64,000 nucleotides of DNA, taken from assembly GCA_002389665.1 (NCBI GenBank), contig DGNO01000002.1:381624-445623 (forward strand), written 5' to 3'. A program made the position numbers and the translations under genes. The DNA comes from Rhodobiaceae bacterium UBA4490. Its GTDB lineage: Bacteria; Pseudomonadota; Alphaproteobacteria; Parvibaculales; Parvibaculaceae. Below are positions 45,210 through 53,483 of this stretch, piece after piece (positions within the stretch are counted from its first letter, which is position 1; every line of letters begins with the position of its first letter). The notes under the pieces are model-generated. The model did not search any database. It was given only the letters and a program-made list of their open reading frames with translations, and was not told where the DNA came from.

Positions 45210-45710
45210 TCACCCTTCCAGCCGTTTCTCCATCGCATAATTATGGATGGCCGTGCCGCGCAGATCGAAGTCGCGGCGCTTGACGACGGTAAACCCCCGC
45301 CGCTCGAAGAGCCGTTTTGCCGCCTCGCTCGCTTCTACATAAAGCCGCGCCATGCCTTGAGCGCGCGCATGAGCCTCGAGCGCGGCATAGAGAGCGGAGG
45401 CAACGCCTTTGCCCGCGGCATCCGGATGCGCATAAAGATGATCGATATGCCCGTCCGCCTCGAGATCGCCGTAAGCCAGCAGCCGGTTCTCTTCATCTTC
45501 GGCAACGAGAAAGAAACGCCCATCCGCCGCCTTCTCGACATAGGTCTCGGGGGAAAGCGGCTTCGGCGCCCAGGCCGCCACCTGCTCGAACGTGTAATCG
45601 CGGCTGCCCACTTCATGAACGGAGGAAAAGAACAGCGCGGCAAGCGCCGCCGCATCTTCCCGCCGGAAGGGGCGCAAGGTGAATGTCAAACCGTCCGCCG
45701 TTTCAGGCAT
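45210..45710 (-). CDS. GNAT family N-acetyltransferase
   Basis: 166 residues. The acetyl-CoA motif is HPDAAGKGVASALYAALEAHARAQG and the C-terminal part VEASEAAKRLFERRGFTVV is typical of the PanZ/putative acetyltransferase group with YVxA-SE-A-FYE pattern. The substrate is unknown. It is convergent with the diiron gene and 15 bp downstream of a DUF1801 gene on the same strand. Confidence 0.87.
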   Translation of the reverse strand: MPETADGLTFTLRPFRREDAAALAALFFSSVHEVGSRDYTFEQVAAWAPKPLSPETYVEKAADGRFFLVAEDEENRLLAYGDLEADGHIDHLYAHPDAAGKGVASALYAALEAHARAQGMARLYVEASEAAKRLFERRGFTVVKRRDFDLRGTAIHNYAMEKRLEG

Positions 45711-45724
45711 GGCCGCCTCTTTAC

Positions 45725-46153
45725 TTACTGTTTCAGGGGCCGCTTTTTATAAGTGAGCGCCAGTTGAATGCAATGGCGCAGCTCGTCTTCCGGCAGAGCC
45801 TCATCCGGTTTGAAATGCAGCGCGCGGTTTCCCTCGAAGGTAAAGATATCCGGGTAATACGTGCGGAACATCTCGGCGAGGCGCGTCTGACAATGAACGT
45901 AAAGCGCGCAGGTTTGCCCGTCCTTCGAGGTGCCGAGGCGGATCGTGCTGCCGCTTTTCGTTTTGGAGGTGAGGTAAGAAGGCTGGCCCCATTTCAAACA
46001 TTCCTCAAGCGGCCCGACGCCTTCGGTTGCCGCCGCCGTTTCGAAAACCAGCGCGCGCAGTTTTAAAAGCGGGCGGCGCAGCTTTACGGGGAACGCGCCG
46101 AACGCCGCCTCGACACCCTTGTCCTTGAATGGCGGCGTTGCGCGCATGTTCAT
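45725..46153 (-). CDS. DUF1801 family protein
   Basis: 142 residues. The DUF1801 (YdhG-like) fold is suggested by LRRPLLKLRALVFETAA, LKWGQPSYLT and the FEGNRALHFKPDEALPEDELRHCIQLALTYK ending. Members are small cytoplasmic proteins with unknown activity. The start ATG 46153 follows GGAGGGG; the frame up to 46273 overlaps the TetR gene's C-terminus and is not used. Confidence 0.82.
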   Translation of the reverse strand: MNMRATPPFKDKGVEAAFGAFPVKLRRPLLKLRALVFETAAATEGVGPLEECLKWGQPSYLTSKTKSGSTIRLGTSKDGQTCALYVHCQTRLAEMFRTYYPDIFTFEGNRALHFKPDEALPEDELRHCIQLALTYKKRPLKQ

Positions 46154-46172
46154 CGCCCCTCCCCTTCTTGGC

Positions 46173-46814
46173 TCACATATTGGACGGCCCGGCCAGACGC
46201 CGCAAAAGCTGCGCCAGGCTTTCGCCGTAAATCTTGCGCGCCGCCGACGGGTCCGCGGCATTTGCAATGGCAAGCGCCGCCTGCATTGCCGCCCCTGAAA
46301 TCACATCCGCCAAAGGCTCGAGCGGCTGATCCGGGATCAGGCCTTCATCCACCAGATGTTCGAGCGCGTGGCCGATCAGCGCCAGATGGAAGGGCCGCTG
46401 CACCTCACGCCAATCCGCCCAGCCCATCACCACCGGTCCGTCCAGCAGCAGAATGCGCTTTACCTCGGGCCGGGAGAAAATATCGAGCATGACCTGCGTG
46501 CCCACATGCAGATCCTCGCGGTCATGTTCGATACCCTCCATCGTCTTTTCAAAGATTTCCTGCCCGCATTCGGCCAGCATTTCCTCGAAGACCGCCCGGA
46601 AAAGATCTTCCTTATCGGCGAACTGATAATAAAGCGCGCCGCGCGTGATCCCGGCGGCCGCGACGATTTCCTCGGTCCCGGTTTCCGCATACCCCTTCTC
46701 GCCAAAGAGCCTGCGGGCCACTTCCAGCAGTTTGGCGCGGTTTTTCGAGGGCCGCTTTGCCCTCGATTTTGTCTCTTCCGGGGCTTTGACGGGGGGTCTC
46801 GTCTCAAAACTCAT
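46173..46814 (-). CDS. TetR family transcriptional regulator
   Basis: 213 residues from ATG 46814. Helix-turn-helix at the N-terminus: RAKLLEVARRLFGEKGYAETGTEEIVAAAGITRGALYYQFADKEDLFRAVFEE, the typical TetR block at about 22-74. The C-terminal ligand domain (TetR_C-like, about 85-200) has LLDGPVVMGWADWREV. An ATG at 46838 is possible but its extra codons coincide with one of the palindromic operator sites, so 46814 is preferred. It is divergent from the membrane-protein gene, which it probably represses along with itself. Confidence 0.9.
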   Translation of the reverse strand: MSFETRPPVKAPEETKSRAKRPSKNRAKLLEVARRLFGEKGYAETGTEEIVAAAGITRGALYYQFADKEDLFRAVFEEMLAECGQEIFEKTMEGIEHDREDLHVGTQVMLDIFSRPEVKRILLLDGPVVMGWADWREVQRPFHLALIGHALEHLVDEGLIPDQPLEPLADVISGAAMQAALAIANAADPSAARKIYGESLAQLLRRLAGPSNM

Positions 46815-46816
46815 TT

Positions 46817-46869
46817 CATACAGCTTGTATAATTTCAAAATCTAGCTTATCAATCATACAGTCTGTATG
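46817..46869. promoter_or_regulatory. twin palindromic TetR operators
   Basis: CATACAGCTTGTATA (46817-46831, two mismatches) and CATACAG-T-CTGTATG (46855-46869, perfect 7-1-7) lie between the divergent TetR and membrane-protein genes, centres 38 bp apart. Their identity with one another, the position over both start regions and the size of TetR sites make them good operator candidates. Confidence 0.78.
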
Positions 46870-46883
46870 AAAAGGGGCAACCA

Positions 46884-47504
46884 ATGGCCGCTTCACCTTC
46901 CCGTCAGATCCCCTGGTGGCTCTTTGCGCTGGTGCTGGGGCTGAATGCGCTCTGGCTATGGCTCTACATCGTCCCTGCCGGCTGGAGCGAAGACGGATTG
47001 CTCGAAATTACCCGCCTGACGGCGCGCCTTTCCGTGCTGCTCTTCTTTTTGACCTTTGCCGCCTCGGCCCTCTTCAAGCTCTGGCGGAGCGCAATGACGC
47101 GCTGGCTCCTCGCCAACCGGCGCTATATGGGCCTTGCCTTTGCGCTTTCCCATTTCATCCATCTGGGCGCGCTCACCGCCTTCTTCCTTGTCAGCCCGGA
47201 AGAACCGGCGCTCGTTGCGGTCATCGGCGGCGGCATCGGCTATGCCTTTATCGCCGCCCTGGCGCTCACCTCCAACGACCGGGCGCAGCGGGCGCTGGGT
47301 GCGAACTGGCGCAGGCTGCACCTGACGGGCAGCTGGTATCTCTGGGCGATTTTCCTGAATTCCTATGCCGGCCGGGTCGGCGAGGGGCGCGAGCCGGAAT
47401 GGCTTTTCCTGAGCCTGGCGGGGCTCGTTCTCTCCATCGCCTTCTTGCGCTCTGCGGCCTGGATGAAATTGCGCCGGCGGCGCCTTGCCCAGCAAGCTGC
47501 CTGA
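46884..47504 (+). CDS. membrane protein, ferric-reductase-like/MsrQ-like cytochrome b
   Basis: 206 residues with about six hydrophobic segments. RRYMGLAFALSHFIHLGALTAFF contains His in positions fitting haem ligands, and WRRLHLTGSWYLWAIF gives another; this layout matches the ferric-reductase-like transmembrane domain seen in MsrQ and YedZ. Haem binding and the partner (methionine sulfoxide reductase MsrP or other) are not shown by neighbours: no msrP lies here. Transcribed from the TetR-controlled gap, 14 bp after the second palindrome. Confidence 0.6.
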   Translation: MAASPSRQIPWWLFALVLGLNALWLWLYIVPAGWSEDGLLEITRLTARLSVLLFFLTFAASALFKLWRSAMTRWLLANRRYMGLAFALSHFIHLGALTAFFLVSPEEPALVAVIGGGIGYAFIAALALTSNDRAQRALGANWRRLHLTGSWYLWAIFLNSYAGRVGEGREPEWLFLSLAGLVLSIAFLRSAAWMKLRRRRLAQQAA

Positions 47505-47669
47505 CAGGCCGCCTGACCCGGCAAGCAATTGACACAGCTGTCAGTGGCTTTCGCCGCGTCTTCTCCCCTTCTAGGGTAGACGCGCGTGAGAGATGACGGC
47601 GGACACCAAAACGGTATGATGCCTCCCATAAGAACTCATCAATGAGATCACTTGAGGGAGGAAGACATC

Positions 47670-49280
47670 GTGGGTTGGAATTACGGCGATATTCTCGATC
47701 AGATCGCAACCGTTCTGCCGGGCGATGCGCCCGCGCTTATTCACGGCGAGCGCATCATCAACTGGAAAGACATGACGGCGCGCTCGAACAATCTTGCCCG
47801 CGCCCTGCATGCGCGCGGCGCCAAGCCCGGCGACAAGATCGCCTTCTATATGCGCAACCGCCCGGAATATATGGAAACACTCGCCGCTGCCTTTAAAGGC
47901 CGGCTGACCCATGTGAACGTCAATTACCGTTATAAGGCAGACGAAGTCTTTTACATCTTCGACAATTCCGATGCACAGACCGTCGTCTATGGCTCCGAGT
48001 TCCGTGACACGATTGCCCAGATCAAAGACAAGCTGACCAAAGTCGGAACCTTCGTGGAAATCTCCGATGACGGAACGGTTGCCGATTTCGCCGTCAATTA
48101 CGAGACCCTGGTGAAGGAAGGCGATGGCAGCCCGCTCGGCATCGAGCGCAGCGGCGATGACATGCTCTTCATCTATACGGGTGGCACGACGGGCATGCCA
48201 AAAGGCGTGATGTGGACGCATACCGCGCTGCGCGAGGCACAGCTTGCCGCGCTCCGCCGTCTCGGCCCGGTGCCTGAAACCATGCCCGCGCTGCTTGAGG
48301 CAATAAAAGAAGCAGGGCCCGGCGGGCGCATTATCCCCGCCTGCCCGCTGATGCACGGCACGGGACTTCTCACCGCCATGGGCCATATGATGAATGGCGG
48401 CTGCATCGTTACGCTGAAAGCGGCTTCCATGGATGCCGAAGAGATCTGGCAGACCGTGGACCGGCATCAGATCGACACGATCGCCATCGTGGGCGATGCC
48501 TTTGCCAAGCCGCTCCTGCGCGAGCTGGAAGAACATCCGGGCAAATACGATCTTTCCAGCATCGTCACGCTCATTTCCTCCGGCGTGATGTGGAGCACGG
48601 ATGTGAAGAAGGGCCTGCTTAAACACATGCCCCAGGCCATCATGACGGACAGTTTCGGCTCTTCCGAAGGGCTCGGCTTCGGCTCCTCGCTGATGACCGC
48701 GGACGGCGAGATTCAAACAGCGAAATTTCAGATCGGCGACACCTGCAAAGTCTTCGACGAAGAAGACAACGAAGTCGTGCCGGGCTCCGGCAAGCCGGGC
48801 TTCATCGCCATCCCCGGCAATATTCCCGTCGGCTATTACAAGGACGAGGAAAAAACCGCCAAGACCTTCCGCACCGTGGGCGGCGTGCGCTACTCGATCC
48901 CCGGCGACTGGTGCACCGTGGAGGAAGACGGCTCGCTCACCCTGCTCGGGCGCGGCTCCGTCTGCATCAACACGGCCGGCGAGAAAGTCTATCCGGAGGA
49001 AATCGAGGAAGCGCTGAAAACCCATCCCAGCGTCGAAGACGCGCTGGTCATCGGCGTGCCGGACGAAAAATGGGGCCAGGCCGTCACCGGCATCGTCAAA
49101 GTCTCCAATGGCGCCGACTTCTGCGAGGAAACGCTGCGCACCCATGTGCGCGGCCAGCTTGCCGGCTATAAAACGCCCAAACGCATCCTGATCGGCACCG
49201 TTCCCTTCCGCGCACCGAACGGCAAAGCGGACTACAAGGGCGTTACAGCTTTCGCCAAAGAAGAACTTGGCATAGCCTGA
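47670..49280 (+). CDS. AMP-dependent acyl-CoA synthetase
   Basis: 536 residues. P-loop-like A3 motif is FIYTGGTTGMPKGVMWTH (about 172-189), followed by PLMHGTG, DSFGSSEGLGFGS and A8/A10 motifs GRGSVCINTAGEKVYPEEIEEAL and the C-terminal Lys in APNGKADYKG. This group (FadD3-like acyl-CoA ligases) usually acts on fatty or steroid-ring-derived acids. GTG 47670 is chosen because GGGAGG lies 9 nt upstream. The downstream acyl-CoA dehydrogenases probably use its products. Confidence 0.92.
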   Translation: MGWNYGDILDQIATVLPGDAPALIHGERIINWKDMTARSNNLARALHARGAKPGDKIAFYMRNRPEYMETLAAAFKGRLTHVNVNYRYKADEVFYIFDNSDAQTVVYGSEFRDTIAQIKDKLTKVGTFVEISDDGTVADFAVNYETLVKEGDGSPLGIERSGDDMLFIYTGGTTGMPKGVMWTHTALREAQLAALRRLGPVPETMPALLEAIKEAGPGGRIIPACPLMHGTGLLTAMGHMMNGGCIVTLKAASMDAEEIWQTVDRHQIDTIAIVGDAFAKPLLRELEEHPGKYDLSSIVTLISSGVMWSTDVKKGLLKHMPQAIMTDSFGSSEGLGFGSSLMTADGEIQTAKFQIGDTCKVFDEEDNEVVPGSGKPGFIAIPGNIPVGYYKDEEKTAKTFRTVGGVRYSIPGDWCTVEEDGSLTLLGRGSVCINTAGEKVYPEEIEEALKTHPSVEDALVIGVPDEKWGQAVTGIVKVSNGADFCEETLRTHVRGQLAGYKTPKRILIGTVPFRAPNGKADYKGVTAFAKEELGIA

Positions 49281-49323
49281 GTTATTCTTTTAATTTACGC
49301 CATTACTTAAAGATTTTCGAAAG

Positions 49324-49350
49324 CGGCACATTGAAAAATGTGCCGTTTTT
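49324..49350 (+). terminator. intrinsic terminator of the acyl-CoA synthetase gene
   Basis: CGGCACATT, GAAA tetraloop, AATGTGCCG: a perfect 9-bp stem followed by TTTTT at 49346-49350, 43 bp after the stop codon. Confidence 0.92.
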
Positions 49351-49420
49351 CTTTTTTATTCACTTTCAATAAAGATATTATCGTTTCAATATACGTAGAA
49401 GACTGGGATGGGGACGTATC

Positions 49421-50011
49421 ATGACGGCAAATTTGGGCACAGGCCGTACTGCATTAATCGAGCATGCCCGCCGCACGGGCGCGCCGATCGGCCGCGCCAA
49501 AGCCGAGGAATGGGTAAAGGCCATTCCCCTCAACACCTGGGAACTCGATCCGGTTTTAACCTCGCCCAAGCTGACACGAGCACTGGAGCACTGGCAGCGC
49601 ATGGCCGAAGACGGGCTCTGCCCCCGCCACGGCGACCTTTTCCTGCCCGATCTCGCCGAAGCCGTGGAAAACGCCTTCATGGTGGAGTTGCAGGCCGAAA
49701 GCACCCGCGAAGGCCGGGACGATTACCGCTGCGTCTATATGGGCAAGGAGCTCGTCGAACTGGTGGGCGTGGACAATACCGGGCAGCTCGTGAGCGAATG
49801 CATGCCACCGCTCTTCGTCGATCAGTACAACGCCATCAACCGCCTGGTGCGCTGCTGGCGCCGGCCCATCCGCGGCCATGGCACGTTCGAAGCCTGGCAG
49901 GGCATGAACAATGTCCGTTTCGAATCTCTCGTCATGCCCTGGAGCGAGGATGGAGAGGTCGTCACCCGGCTCTTTACCTGTTTGGAATTCGCGCCCGGCC
50001 CCAGCAACTAG
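49421..50011 (+). CDS. PAS domain protein (PAS_5-like)
   Basis: 196 residues. A short N-terminal part leads to a PAS-like fold: WQRMAEDGLCPRHGDLFLPDL, ENAFMVELQ, DDYRCVYMGKELVELVG and a final strand EVVTRLFTCLEFA. This matches the alphaproteobacterial PAS_5 proteins, most of which have no output domain. The likely role is ligand or redox sensing in an as yet unknown partner. An AT-rich promoter region precedes it after the upstream terminator, and an ACAD gene follows after 77 bp. Confidence 0.72.
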   Translation: MTANLGTGRTALIEHARRTGAPIGRAKAEEWVKAIPLNTWELDPVLTSPKLTRALEHWQRMAEDGLCPRHGDLFLPDLAEAVENAFMVELQAESTREGRDDYRCVYMGKELVELVGVDNTGQLVSECMPPLFVDQYNAINRLVRCWRRPIRGHGTFEAWQGMNNVRFESLVMPWSEDGEVVTRLFTCLEFAPGPSN

Positions 50012-50028
50012 TACATCAATTTTACGAC

Positions 50029-50056
50029 TTGTAAGCAGGCCGCTCACTGCTATGCT
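50029..50056 (+). promoter_or_regulatory. putative promoter of the acyl-CoA dehydrogenase pair
   Basis: TTGTAA (50029-50034), 16-nt spacer, TATGCT (50051-50056), 32 bp before the first ACAD start codon. Confidence 0.45.
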
Positions 50057-50088
50057 CCCGCCATCACAATTCATGAGGGAGTAAACGA

Positions 50089-51276
50089 ATGGACGCGCTC
50101 GAAAAATTCCGCGCCGAGACCCGCGAATGGCTGGAGGCCAACTGCCCTGCCTCCATGCGCACCCCGATGAAAGACGGCGAAGAGCCCTGGGGCGGGCGCA
50201 ACGCGGTCTGGAAAAACCCGGATTCGAAAGTCTGGATGGAGCGCATGGCCGAGCGCGGCTGGACCGCGCCGACCTGGCCGAAGGAATATGGCGGCGGCGG
50301 CCTCTCCAAAGAAGAAAACATGGTGCTCCAGCAGGAGCTGCGCCGCATCCATGCGCGCACCCCGCTGATGAGCTTCGGCCTCTGGATGCTTGGCCCGGCA
50401 CTTCTGGAATTTGCCAATGAAGAGCAGAAGAAAGAGCACATTCCCCCGATCGTGCGCGGTGAAATCCGCTGGTGCCAGGGCTATTCGGAACCGGGCGCGG
50501 GCTCGGACCTTGCCGGTCTTCAGACCAAATGCGAAGACAAGGGCGATCATTACCTCGTCAACGGCCAGAAAATCTGGACGTCCTATGCGGACAAGGCCGA
50601 CTGGATTTTCTGCCTGGTGCGCACCGACACGTCCAAGAAACATGAAGGCATTTCCTTCCTGCTGATCGATATGGACCAGCCGGGTGTGGAAGCGCGTCCC
50701 ATCTCCATGATCTCCGGCGCCTCGCCCTTCTGCGAAACCTTCCTCACGGATGCCAAAGCGCCGAAGAAGAACCTGGTAGGCGAGCTCAACAAAGGCTGGA
50801 CCATCGCCAAGCGTCTGCTGCAGCACGAACGCGCCATGATTTCGGGCATGGGTCTTGGCGGCGGTGGGGGCGCAGGCCCCGGCATCGAGCAAGCTGCAAA
50901 AGACTATATCGGCGAAGAGAACGGGCGCATTGCCGACCCGTCCGTGCGCGACAAGATCGTGCGCCAGAAAATGGACAGCCAGGCTTTCGCGCTGACCATG
51001 CGCCGCTCCGCCGAAGAAGCCAAAGCCGGCCAGGGCCCGGGCGCGGCCTCTTCCATGTTCAAATATTACGGCACGGAACTGAACAAACGCCGCTACGAGC
51101 TGCTGCTTGAGGTGATGGGCATTCAGGGCCTTGGCTGGGAAGGCGAAGGCTTCAGTGAAGACGAGCTGACGACCACCCGCGCCTGGCTGCGCTCGAAAGG
51201 CAATTCCATCGAAGGCGGCACGTCCGAAGTGCAGCTCAACGTGATCGCCAAGCGGGTTCTGGAACTGCCGGAATAA
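50089..51276 (+). CDS. acyl-CoA dehydrogenase family protein (first of a pair)
   Basis: 395 residues. The FAD/acyl-CoA fold is indicated by WCQGYSEPGAGSDLAGLQTKC, the DYLVNGQKIWTSYA-type element (HYLVNGQKIWTSYADKADWIF) and IEGGTSEVQLNVIAKRVLELP at the C-terminus with a Glu before GGTSE. The next gene encodes a second, shorter ACAD. Such neighbouring dissimilar ACADs often form heterotetramers, in which only one subunit type carries a complete active site. A fatty-acid or steroid-like acyl-CoA substrate is likely. Confidence 0.9.
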   Translation: MDALEKFRAETREWLEANCPASMRTPMKDGEEPWGGRNAVWKNPDSKVWMERMAERGWTAPTWPKEYGGGGLSKEENMVLQQELRRIHARTPLMSFGLWMLGPALLEFANEEQKKEHIPPIVRGEIRWCQGYSEPGAGSDLAGLQTKCEDKGDHYLVNGQKIWTSYADKADWIFCLVRTDTSKKHEGISFLLIDMDQPGVEARPISMISGASPFCETFLTDAKAPKKNLVGELNKGWTIAKRLLQHERAMISGMGLGGGGGAGPGIEQAAKDYIGEENGRIADPSVRDKIVRQKMDSQAFALTMRRSAEEAKAGQGPGAASSMFKYYGTELNKRRYELLLEVMGIQGLGWEGEGFSEDELTTTRAWLRSKGNSIEGGTSEVQLNVIAKRVLELPE

Positions 51277-51322
51277 CCGGCCCTGCCCTTCAAGCAACAT
51301 CAAGAAACGAAAGAGACAGGAC

Positions 51323-52465
51323 ATGGCGTTGGTATTGAACGAGGAGCAGGCCCTCCTCAAGGAAACCGCGGAACAGTTTTTTCAGGAAAAAGTCCCCGTC
51401 GCCAATTTCCGCAAATTGCGCGACAGCAAGGACGAGAACGGCTACGACACCGCCGTGTGGCGCGAAATCGCCAATCTCGGCTTTGCCGGGATCATGGTGC
51501 CCGAGCAATATGGCGGCACTGATTTCGGCCCCGTGGGCCTCGGCCTCGTGCTGGAACAGGCCGGGCGCACGCTGGCGGCAACGCCGCTGATCTCCACCGT
51601 GCTTTTGGCGGGCTCCGCTATCCAGCACGGCGGCACCTCCGCCCAGCGGCAAAAATATCTGCCGCTTATCGCCTCCGGCGAAATCGTCATGGCGCTGGCG
51701 CTGGAAGAAGGCGCCCATCACAACCCCTGCGCCATTGCCACGAAAGCGGAAGCGGCCGGCGATAATTTCAAGATCACCGGCAAGAAAGTCTTCGTGCTGG
51801 ACGGTCATGTCGCCGACGTCTTGATCGTCGCCGCGCGCACCTCCGGCGGGCCGAAGGACACAAGCGGCATCACGCTCTTCCTGGTGGATACGAAAAACAC
51901 GGACGGGCTGAAAATCACCCGCACCCACATGGCCGATCACCGCAATGCGGCCATTGTGGAGTTCGACGGCGTGAGCGTGCCCGCGGCCAATGTACTCGGC
52001 TCCGTCGATGGCGGCTGGGACGTGCTGGAACCGGCGCTCGATATCGGCCGGATCGGCATTGCCGCCGAAACGCTGGGCCTCATTCAGCAGGTTTTCGAAA
52101 CCACCGTGGACTACCTGAAAGAGCGCAAACAGTTCGGCAAGGTCATCGGCTCCTTCCAGGCGCTGCAGCACCGCGCCGCCGAGCTCTTTTGCGAAGTGGA
52201 ACTGTGCCGCTCCGTGGTGCTCGAAGCTTTGAGCGCCGTCGAGGAACGGCGCAACGACGTGCCGAAACTTGCCAGCCTTGCCAAGGCCCGCCTTGCCGAA
52301 GCCTCGCGCCTCATCACCAATGAGGGCCTGCAGATGCATGGCGGCATCGGCATGACGGACGAATATGACGTCGGCCTTTTCATGAAACGGGCGCGTGTCG
52401 CAGCGGCAACCTTGGGGGATGCCAATTTCCACCGCAACCGCTACGCCGAGCTCGACGATTATTGA
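51323..52465 (+). CDS. acyl-CoA dehydrogenase family protein (second of a pair)
   Basis: 380 residues. ACAD fold with VPEQYGGTDFGPVGL, FKITGKKVFVLDGHVADVLIVAA, RKQFGKVIGSFQALQHRAAEL and C-terminal LQMHGGIGMTDEYDVGLFMKRAR. It lacks the C-terminal G-GTSEIQ helix and catalytic Glu of the first ACAD, as is usual for the partner type in heterotetrameric enzymes. It starts 46 bp after the first ACAD, with GAGACAGG before the ATG. A terminator follows. Confidence 0.9.
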   Translation: MALVLNEEQALLKETAEQFFQEKVPVANFRKLRDSKDENGYDTAVWREIANLGFAGIMVPEQYGGTDFGPVGLGLVLEQAGRTLAATPLISTVLLAGSAIQHGGTSAQRQKYLPLIASGEIVMALALEEGAHHNPCAIATKAEAAGDNFKITGKKVFVLDGHVADVLIVAARTSGGPKDTSGITLFLVDTKNTDGLKITRTHMADHRNAAIVEFDGVSVPAANVLGSVDGGWDVLEPALDIGRIGIAAETLGLIQQVFETTVDYLKERKQFGKVIGSFQALQHRAAELFCEVELCRSVVLEALSAVEERRNDVPKLASLAKARLAEASRLITNEGLQMHGGIGMTDEYDVGLFMKRARVAAATLGDANFHRNRYAELDDY

Positions 52466-52492
52466 GCCTTTCAGGGCGGAAAACACAAGATC

Positions 52493-52522
52493 AGGGCGGC
52501 CTTGCGGGGCCGCCCTTTTTTT
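52493..52522 (+). terminator. intrinsic terminator after the acyl-CoA dehydrogenase pair
   Basis: AGGGCGGCC (52493-52501), 6-nt loop, GGCCGCCCT (52508-52516) and a seven-base T-run from 52516. It ends the ACAD operon. Confidence 0.93.
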
Positions 52523-52641
52523 GCCCGCCCACTCGACAAACTCCCCCCTCAAAGCCCATACTGCGGCCAGAAAAGCCCATGAGTCGGCCCGCCGGCCGGG
52601 CTTGCCGTCCCAACCGCCCATGCAGGAGCGAGACCAGCCCC

Positions 52642-52875
52642 ATGTCCGACGATAACAAGGAAAACCCCGAGCGCATCACGGTGTTGGCGAAAGACTTCAC
52701 GCCTGCTGCGATGGAGTTTCACCGCCGGAACATGAGCGCGAAAGGCTACCGGATGGAAGGCCAGATCGTGCCGCGCAAGTTCATGATGATCGAGGGCATG
52801 GGCGAACCGACGGCCCTGTTCGAAGGCGAAGCCTTCTACGCCGTCACCTTCGTGCGCAAGTCGGCGGACGAATAG
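52642..52875 (+). CDS. small hypothetical protein
   Basis: 77 residues starting at ATG 52642 with AGGAGCGA upstream. A short acidic N-terminus (MSDDNKENPE) precedes two strands and helices (ITVLAKDFTPAAMEFHRRNMSAKGYRMEG, continuous at about 11-39, then PTALFEGEAFYAVTFVRK). No family is recognised. The normal amino-acid composition and the ribosome-binding site support coding. Confidence 0.6.
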   Translation: MSDDNKENPERITVLAKDFTPAAMEFHRRNMSAKGYRMEGQIVPRKFMMIEGMGEPTALFEGEAFYAVTFVRKSADE

Positions 52876-52942
52876 AACCGGCAGGGGCTTTCCGCGATGC
52901 GCTTGCCAAACACTCAGCGCCTACCCGGCCAAGGCAAGTGAC

Positions 52943-53377
52943 ATGAGCCACCCTTCCTCAGATGACCGCCCGGAAACGTCCGAACATCTGCCCGAGACCG
53001 CTGCAGATGCACGCTGGATATTGCTGCGCGATCTCTTCGTTTTTCAAGGCAAGCTGATCCTGGACGGGTTGCGGGACCTTCTCCTCAGCCCCCTTTCTTT
53101 TATTGCAGCGGCCATCGACCTTCTGTCCGGCCCGCGCAGCCGGAATTTCTACGAGCTTTTGGAGATGGGCCGGCGCAGCGAGCACTGGATCAACCTTTTC
53201 GGTGCGGCAAACCCGGAGAAACCTACGGAAGGCGCCCGCAGCGCCGATGATCTCGTCGATCAGATGGAAGAGCTGGTCAAACGCCAATATGAAAAAGGCG
53301 GCATGACCGCCAATGCCAAATCCGCCATCGACAAGGCGCTCGATGCCTTGCAGAAAAAGACCCGCCGGGACTTGTGA
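52943..53377 (+). CDS. conserved hypothetical protein
   Basis: 144 residues. A polar N-terminus (1-25) precedes a helical, partly hydrophobic segment (ILLRDLFVFQGKLILDGLRDLLLSPLSFIAAAIDLLSG, about 26-63) that could associate with the membrane, then NFYELLEMGRRSEHWINLFG and a charged C-terminus. Proteins of this layout are widespread in Proteobacteria but uncharacterised. It starts 67 bp after the previous gene. Confidence 0.62.
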   Translation: MSHPSSDDRPETSEHLPETAADARWILLRDLFVFQGKLILDGLRDLLLSPLSFIAAAIDLLSGPRSRNFYELLEMGRRSEHWINLFGAANPEKPTEGARSADDLVDQMEELVKRQYEKGGMTANAKSAIDKALDALQKKTRRDL

Positions 53378-53483
53378 CCCCTACCATTAAAATTCTTTAA
53401 TCCGCTGTACCTCGGCTCCTTGCAACAATCGGGCGCGCCTCTCGTTTCTTAACTGGCGGGTCTAGATGACAAAGGAGGAAAAT

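Noticed and set aside
47530..47543. TGACA-CAGC-TGTCA before the acyl-CoA synthetase gene as an operator
   Set aside because: Short imperfect dyad with no second copy and no fitting -10 after the overlapping TTGACA; not strong enough for a feature.
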